NCBI GenBank assembly: GCA_002791215.1
Contig: PFWQ01000019.1
Location: forward strand, 1-13,461
Length of the DNA stretch: 13,461 bases
Direction of reading: 5' to 3'
Source of the DNA: a candidate division SR1 bacterium CG_4_9_14_3_um_filter_40_9
Lineage (GTDB): Bacteria; Patescibacteriota; Gracilibacteria; Absconditabacterales; Absconditicoccaceae
The position numbers and the translations under genes were made by a program. Below the pieces are notes generated by a model that saw only the letters and a program-made list of their open reading frames with translations, was not told the origin of the DNA and did not search any database. Below, piece by piece: positions 8,952-13,461 of the stretch; the stretch's first letter is position 1, and each line of letters opens with the position of its first letter.

Positions 8952-8978
8952 AGATTGCTTCGTGCCTCGCAATGACGG
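8952..8978. repeat. CGTCATTGCGAG...GCAATCT-type dispersed repeat, short copy
   Basis: On the minus strand it reads CCGTCATTGCGAGGCACGAA and ends GCAATCT. It abuts the tilS stop (8979-8981). This type of element is known as a common intergenic repeat in many bacterial genomes (from memory). A longer copy lies at 13179-13232. Confidence 0.75.
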
Positions 8979-10244
8979 TTACATTGGTTTAAGTATCTTA
9001 TTGATTTTTCCGTCCGTTTCTAGCACAGCTACGAAGTTTCTTCGGAAAAGGGGAATCTTTTGCGTGATGCAGTATTGATTCCGTGTTTTACCTTTGTATC
9101 TGTCTCATGGCTGTGGATATCTGAGGAGATTGGGAGATTTAATGGAGATTGGGAGATTTGGATGAGATTGGGAGATGATTTTTTTCCAAAAATTAGTTGG
9201 GGCTTGGATGATGTAAATCTTGCCGTGAGCGACGAAGAAGTAGGTGCCCTGGAAATATTTATATCCTGAATTGGAGGTCTGAAGAAAAGTCAGAAGAGTA
9301 TTGAGAAATGCTGATGATACATTGTTGTAGATTCATAATTGATTAAGCAGACTGATGATGTTTTCTGTAGTTATTCATTTCTTCGGAATATCCCGTTGGT
9401 AGGCGAATTTAGCTTTCCGATAGGGAGACTGCTTGATGGATTTCAGACCCCCTAAATCCCCCTCCGATGGGGACTTTTTTTTGGTTTTTCCAATTTCCTC
9501 ATAGATGTTCAACATGCTCTGTTCAAATGTTTCCCTTCCTTTCTGATTTTTGCTGAGGGCGTAGAGACTTGGTAAGATCTTGTTTCTGAGCTTATTTCTG
9601 AGGCTTGTCGTGTCGTCGTAATTGCTTGCATCGGTCACGTAGGGGATGTGATTTTTTTTGCAGATATTTTCGATTTCTGATTTCGGCATGTTGATTAGTG
9701 GTCTCAGCACTTTTGTTCAAGAGAGAAGATGATGTGATTCGCTGAATTGCATAGATGTAAACCCTTTTATTCCCGCTCCGCGGAGGAGATTGAGGAAGGT
9801 CGATTCGATGCGATCAGAAAGATTGTGTCCGAGAATTACATGGCTGACTTTGTACTTTTTGACTAGCTTTTTAAGTTCAGAATACCTTCGTGTTCTTAAA
9901 TCTCATTCTGTGTTGTTACGGGTGACGAGTGACGAGTGACGATGAATACAAATCAAATTCGTTCCTTTGAAATAATTTCTGATGAATTGTTCTTCTTGGT
10001 CGCTTTCCGGTCTGATTTTGTGATTGAAATGTACGAAATAGAGATTTTTCGTATCATATTTGTCCATTATGAAAAAATTTTGTACCAGAACTGCTGTCAG
10101 CATGCTGTCTGATCCTCATGAAATGGCAACAATCACTTTTTTCTTGCTTCCGATCTGTGTTTTCAATGATTCCAAGATCTTGTTTTTTTCTGGGAATGTC
10201 AGATTTTGCTGCAAAATATTTCCTGTTTTCGCCTGTTTTTTCAT
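8979..10244 (-). CDS. tilS: tRNA(Ile)-lysidine synthase
   Basis: TilS attaches lysine to C34 of the CAU-anticodon tRNA-Ile using ATP, so that it reads AUA. The 421-aa product has the PP-loop VIVAISGGSDSM at residues 37-48 (Gly 43 is TGA), then YFVHFNHKIRPESDQEE, LGHNLSDRIESTFLNLLRGAG and RPLINMPKSEIENI. The C-terminal domain has LRYPQPGDRYKGK, KIPLFRRNF and VLETDGKI, so all usual domains are present. Six glycines are TGA. Three low-complexity inserts encoded by repeats occur: about residues 101-108 (from GTGACGA units), 256-268 (SPSEGDLGGL), and 355-374 (from a 19-bp unit). The start ATG 10244 is the first in frame and gives a normal lead-in to the PP-loop. The downstream membrane protein gene is on the same strand. 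Confidence 0.95.
9126..9182. repeat. Three 19-bp tandem repeats inside tilS
   Basis: The 13-mer GAGATTGGGAGAT recurs exactly at 9126, 9145 and 9164, a 19-bp period. Three units make 57 bp, exactly 19 codons. The frame is kept although each unit is read in a different phase (peptide SQSHPNLPISIKSPN). Confidence 0.9.
9444..9478. repeat. C/G-rich palindromic repeat inside tilS
   Basis: The plus strand has ACCCCCTAAATCCCCCTCCGATGGGGACT, with CCCC...GGGG pairing, in AT-rich surroundings. It encodes SPSEGDLGGLKS, residues about 256-267, a segment without counterpart in usual TilS sequences as far as I recall. It resembles the intergenic C-rich palindromes of this window but is the weakest family member. 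Confidence 0.55.
9922..9942. repeat. Three 7-bp tandem repeats inside tilS
   Basis: GTGACGA occurs three times in a row (21 bp, seven codons), encoding RHSSLVTR on the minus strand. The total length keeps the frame. Confidence 0.85.
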
Positions 10245-10359
10245 TCTTTGTTATATAGTAAATTAAATTTGGATTTAGGACGTGATACATTCACTATATA
10301 GTTCATTACAACAAAATTGTCGTCACTACGTTCCTAAATTATGTGTAATTCACTATTAT

Positions 10360-10388
10360 TTGCAAATTTTGAGTAAAATCACTATAAT
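10360..10388 (+). promoter_or_regulatory. Sigma70-type promoter for the DUF177 gene
   Basis: The -35 TTGCAA (10360-10365), a 17-bp spacer and -10 TATAAT (10383-10388) lie 72 bases upstream of the ATG at 10461. The leader starts with a small direct repeat, AGATTGC twice (10391-10404). The rest of the 10245-10460 spacer shows no gene and no hairpin I could support. Confidence 0.65.
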
Positions 10389-10460
10389 ATAGATTGCAGA
10401 TTGCAGGTTGTAGTTCAATCTACCTCTTGTTTTCTGTTACTTTACCTGTTTTACATACTA

Positions 10461-10982
10461 ATGAAAGACCAGAATTTTTCAATCAAGATTTCCGACCTTC
10501 TCAATCATGCCTGAAGTATTGACGAAGTAAGATTCGAAAAAAAATTTTCTTCACAAATCCCCAATCTCACTGTAGAGGGTATTTCGTGAACCTTTGTCAT
10601 CCAATCGCTCAATGAAGCATCTTTGCTCGGTACTTTGACCGATGTAAAGTGCAGTATCAACGATGTGTGTGATTCTTGTCAGACTCCTTACGAAAGAGAA
10701 GTATTCGTCACTGAATATACTGCCAGATTTGCACTGAAGATGTCAGAAGATGTAGTCTGATGAGATCAGAAGATAAACGAAGACAGCTCTGAAGATGAGA
10801 TATTCCCAATCGATGCGAAAAGTGAAACTATCAATATCCAAGATATGGTTGTCCAAGCAATTTTGTTGCATGAGCCTATCGTCAAACGTTGCCCACCGTG
10901 TGAAAAGAAATTGGAAGCTGAAGCTGGCGATGATGACGAATTACCAGAATTTGAAAGTAAAGCGACTATAAATTTCAGTTAA
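10461..10982 (+). CDS. DUF177/YceD-family protein
   Basis: The 173-aa product appears only with TGA as Gly (four in-frame TGA). It starts MKDQNFSIKISDLL, has a CxxC pair in VCDSCQTPYEREV after a beta-rich N-terminal half, and continues with a long acidic stretch. The C-terminal signature INIQDMVVQAILLHEPIVKRC with a second CxxC (RCPPCEKKL) follows. These are the family hallmarks: acidic loop, 'ETIDL...EAILLALPIKPLC' helix and Cys pair. Family members (YceD in E. coli) are linked to 23S rRNA accumulation and large-subunit assembly and usually precede rpmF. Here no rpmF follows: the next gene is convergent and its stop lies 11 bases away. The normal C-terminal CGxNLN is replaced by an acidic tail. 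A good promoter lies upstream. Confidence 0.85.
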
Positions 10983-10993
10983 ATGTTGAGCCA

Positions 10994-11650
10994 TTATTTT
11001 TTCCCATTCCATTCGTCGAAAAATTCTTGAAGGAATAATTCCATAAATTTATGTCTCTCAACAACCATCTTCTTTGCTGTTTTTGTATTCATATTTTCTT
11101 TTAGTTTCAAAAGTTTGCTATAAAAGTGGTGTATGGTAGATGGATCCTTTTCAGACTCATCAAATGTGCTTCTATCAAAAGATTTCTCTGGAATCCACAT
11201 ATTAAGTCCATTCGCTCCTCCGAAAGAAAAAGTTCTGCCTATGCCAATTGCTCAAATTGCATCTAGATTGTCTGCATCTTGTAAAATAAGAGTTTCGATA
11301 TCATTTACGGTTTTTCCATTGTCGGAAAAATCATATTCTTCATGAAATTCGATACAATGGAGAACTTTTCATTTCTGTTCTTCTGCTAAGCTAGTTTTAT
11401 CAAGAATTTTTTTAACTTTTGGCAAAGAATCTCTTGGAGAGCAAAATTTTCCACTTTCCTTTTGAATGATTCTATGAATATCATGCAAAAATGCAGAAAC
11501 AGCAATTATCAGTCTATTCCCTCCCTCCTTTTCTTGGATAGTTAAAGCATTATTTAATACGCGTTTTAAGTGATAAATATCGTGCCCGCTACTTTCTGTA
11601 TGGAATAATTCTTTAACTTCTTTTTCAAGTTGTTGGATTATCTCTTCCAT
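10994..11650 (-). CDS. HD-domain phosphohydrolase
   Basis: The 218-aa product has the HD superfamily metal ligands in order: GHDIYHLKRV (His 23 or 27), AFLHDIHR (His 56-Asp 57), LHCIEFHEEY (His 98/103) and LQDADNLDAIGAIG (Asp in DAD, about 130). It resembles the YedJ-like/COG1418 class of stand-alone HD hydrolases, which act on phosphate esters or nucleotides; the substrate is not known here. No membrane segment is seen. Two glycines are TGA, one of them in the conserved DAIGAIGIGR. The start ATG at 11650 is preceded by AT-rich DNA without a Shine-Dalgarno sequence. The solute-binding protein gene lies 34 bases upstream on the same strand, so they may share a transcript. Confidence 0.88.
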
Positions 11651-11684
11651 GAATCTGTATAAATAAGTAAATATTGAAATTTTT

Positions 11685-13145
11685 CTACCAATTCCGACCT
11701 GTCGGTTCGAAGAATCCTCCTATGCCTGTGGCAGGATTTTTTTCTTGGATCATGGAAATGAAATTCGTATTTTTGAGGAATTGTTCTTGGAGGTTCGCAG
11801 GGTAGAGCATCAATGAAAATTGCGATTCGAACTTGAAGATGAGCTCATATTTTTTCTGGATTTTTTGGATGTCGAGAACCGCATTGAATGCTGAGAGCGT
11901 GTCTTGTCGGAGCGGCATGGAGTTGTTTGCTCAGGCTTGTGTGTATTCTTTGGCGAAGATTTTGATTGCTTCATCGTTCTGCGTATTTTTGTCTGCGACG
12001 AATCATCGTCATCTCACTTTATATTCATTGCTCGCTGTGGGAAAGTTGTAGATAGTCAGGTCTGTGATTTGTTTTCCCGATCATCAGAAGTATTTCTCCT
12101 GGATGCTTACATCTGAAAGGAATCCAAACTTGATATTGCCGAGATTGTAGGCGATGATGCAGATATCCGGAAAGGTGATACAATTCGGATTCTTTTTGAG
12201 CAACTTGTTGAACGTTATCTTAAAATTTGCGTAACTTCGTTTGCTTATAGCAGGATTATTGATGGTGTCCAAGATGATATTGTAATTATTTTCCAATCCT
12301 GCGCTGTAGACTTGATGGATGATATTGTAGGTGATGATGAAATAATTCGGGAAACTTTCGTTTCCTTGTTCCAATATTTTCTTATCGTTCTTATCCAATC
12401 ATCGGAGGATGGGCATCTTTATTTTGTTTGTTCTGCTTTCGAGTGCTATGAAGTTTGCAATGTCCTGGAGGTCGAGCTGATTTTCAAAATTTAAAATTGT
12501 ACTGGATGGTGTTAGCGTGACGAGTGGATCCAGAGCGTAAGGAATAAGTGTAGCAAATCCCTCTTCCGCTATGCCCTCAAGCTTTGCTGGACTATAGTCT
12601 CTCCCTTTCACAAGGGAGCCAAGCAAGGTACTGAAAATAGGATGTACGTATGGCGCTATGTCTTCGCCGAGAGCAATCTGTTTACCTTGATAATTTCCCA
12701 ATCGATCTGTCGGTGCCAGATAAAGGTCTATACCTTCTGCCTTCTCTTCTCCTGTAATGATTTTTTTGTAGTATCAGATGTTATCGATTTTTTTGTAGCG
12801 GAGCGTGAGGTCGTATTTGCTTTTCAGCAGTTGCGCCAATTGTTGGAATCAGTCATTATAGAATCGACCAGGAATCAAAATAGTCAAAGGTCATCAAGTT
12901 GAAGGTCCATAAAGTCATCCGGTTATGTCCGTAATGGTTCAAGTAGTAATTCAGTCTAAGGTCGAAAGTCATCAAGTCATAAGGTCTGTTGTCGTTGCAA
13001 ACCCACCACCACTTTGTGGTTCCCCTCCCTTGTCAGGGAGGACAGTGTTATTAGTTGATGAAGTCATAATCCAAAAAAGTGCACCAAAAAGTATGATGCA
13101 GAGTCCTGCTAATATGAGAATGATTTTTGCTTTCTTTGGAGTCAT
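11685..13145 (-). CDS. Membrane-anchored extracellular solute-binding-like protein
   Basis: The 486-aa product ends at TAG, showing TAG still terminates. An N-terminal helix (residues 8-27, after KK) is a signal anchor. The only Cys (16) lacks a proper lipobox. Residues 29-88 form a Gly/Thr/Ser-rich linker built almost wholly from two repeat insertions (VLPDKGGEPQSGGG, then DLMTGGLST and related units). From LTILIPGRF (about 87) the sequence looks like a family 1-type ABC solute-binding domain: YKKIITGEEKAEGIDLYLAPTD, YALDPLVTL, and VRGRGFVADKNTQNDEA near the C-terminal third. Another repeat insert sits at about residues 176-190. About 15 glycines are TGA. It probably faces outwards and captures a small molecule, but no permease genes are in view, so a non-transport role is possible. 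The family call is moderate. Confidence 0.72.
12578..12622. repeat. Bipartite palindromic repeat inside the solute-binding protein gene, copy 2
   Basis: It contains AAGCTTTGCTGGACTATAG followed by the hairpin CTCCCTTTCACAAGGGAG. The same order is seen in the intergenic copy at 2631-2683 (minus strand). It encodes GSLVKGRDYSPAKLEG in the solute-binding protein, in a different phase from the copies at 8593 and 12998. Confidence 0.8.
12886..12986. repeat. GTCAT-type short-period repeat inside the solute-binding protein gene
   Basis: Degenerate 8-bp-like units (AAGGTCAT, AAAGTCAT, AAGTCATA) run through the linker-coding region. On the coding strand they give many TGA (Gly) and ACT/ACC (Thr) codons. 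Positions 12961-12986 match 5217-5242 in tgt at 24 of 26 bases. Confidence 0.85.
12998..13048. repeat. Bipartite palindromic repeat inside the solute-binding protein gene, copy 1
   Basis: Hairpin CCACTTTGTGG beside CTCCCTTGTCAGGGAG. It codes for NTVLPDKGGEPQSGGG directly after the signal anchor. It matches the copy at 8593-8652 in orientation and frame over its first 15 bases except one. Confidence 0.8.
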
Positions 13146-13178
13146 AATTAATAAAATGTATTAAATGAGATTCTGATT

Positions 13179-13232
13179 AGATTGCCACGTCGTGAGACGC
13201 ATGCAATGCGCCTCTACTTCTCGCAATGACGG
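13179..13232. repeat. CGTCATTGCGAG...GCAATCT-type dispersed repeat, long copy
   Basis: On the minus strand it begins CCGTCATTGCGAGAAG and ends GTGGCAATCT, with an inner palindromic part GCGCATTGCATGCGTC. It fills the spacer between the surface-protein fragment and the solute-binding protein gene. It is related to the copy at 8952-8978. Confidence 0.75.
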
Positions 13233-13236
13233 CCGA

Positions 13237-13461
13237 TTAAAATATTACGGTAAAACTTCAGGCAATCGATCATTGGCTTGTCGGTTTTTTTGCTACCACC
13301 TGTACTTCATAATCTCCTATGCGACCCCATCCTTGAATAGTGTAGAATCTATCGGCGATAGGATTATTGGTCCTCAATTGATATTCTAGGAATGGATATA
13401 CATTTCCATTGTTTGTGGTGAGGAGATTGATGAGTCAGAGATTTAGTACAAGTCAGGTGTA
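13237..13461 (-). CDS. C-terminal part of a probable secreted or surface protein (partial)
   Basis: With TGA as Gly, 74 codons are open from the window edge to TAA 13237-13239. The upstream part lies outside the window. The peptide contains VYPFLEYQLRTNN, FYTIQGWGRIGDYEV and the end GSIAGSFTVIF. It is beta-rich with aromatic and Gly residues, as in the C-terminal beta domains of secreted or pilin-like proteins; that is inference only. Four of its glycines are TGA. It lies on the same strand as, and upstream of, the solute-binding protein gene. Confidence 0.65.

Noticed and set aside
12399..12701. Separate gene starting at the TTG at 12701
   Set aside because: The frame continues upstream through TGA glycines to ATG 13145, and downstream through TGA to the TAG at 11685. 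It is one protein.

Overview
This window most likely comes from a bacterium that reads UGA as glycine (genetic code 25), the code of Gracilibacteria (BD1-5) and Absconditabacteria (SR1) in the Candidate Phyla Radiation. Reading TGA as Gly joins broken reading frames into full-length, recognisable proteins. The TGA codons then fall on near-invariant glycines: the SGGSDS PP-loop of TilS, EIIGGSQREER and HTGFG of asparaginyl-tRNA synthetase, IVQGG and VGGVSVGE of Tgt, GHSLGG of an alpha/beta hydrolase, and KIGFLND of a UMPH-1-type nucleotidase. All recognised stops are TAA or TAG. Start codons generally lack a clear Shine-Dalgarno sequence, and the DNA is AT-rich.

Layout. 1-936: a plus-strand gene of unknown function with no UGA codon, followed by a hairpin shared with the convergent genes. 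1006-2345 (minus): an alpha/beta hydrolase and a UMPH-1-like nucleotidase remnant with an internal deletion and frameshift. 2346-2699: a repeat-filled spacer. 2700-4088 (minus): asnS. 4089-4438: a second repeat-filled spacer. 4439-5629 (minus): tgt. 5775-6224 (plus): an AMMECR1-like protein, invisible under the standard code, whose stop overlaps that of the next gene. 6219-7786 (minus): an M19-type dipeptidase homologue and a membrane-anchored FAM173-like methyltransferase. 7791-7868: four 11-bp iterons and a promoter. 7901-8104 (plus): a small unknown gene with a terminator. 8354-10244 (minus): tilS and a two-helix membrane protein. 10461-10982 (plus): a DUF177/YceD protein behind a good promoter. 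10994-13145 (minus): an HD-domain protein and a membrane-anchored solute-binding protein. 13237-13461 (minus): the C-terminal end of a probable surface protein.

The recognised genes are mostly housekeeping: tRNA charging and modification (asnS, tgt, tilS), rRNA or ribosome assembly (DUF177), and small hydrolases. There is no defence system, CRISPR array or transposase.

The most unusual feature is the repeat content. At least four families of short palindromic or tandem repeats occupy the spacers, and members of two of them also sit in frame inside four proteins (Tgt, TilS, the two-helix membrane protein and the solute-binding protein). They encode extra loops or linkers there, and some of the inserted glycines are UGA. 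One 26-bp stretch is shared between tgt and the solute-binding protein gene at 24 of 26 positions and in the same frame. This resembles the in-ORF palindromic elements of Rickettsia, but in a UGA=Gly genome, where many repeat-borne TGA triplets are harmless.
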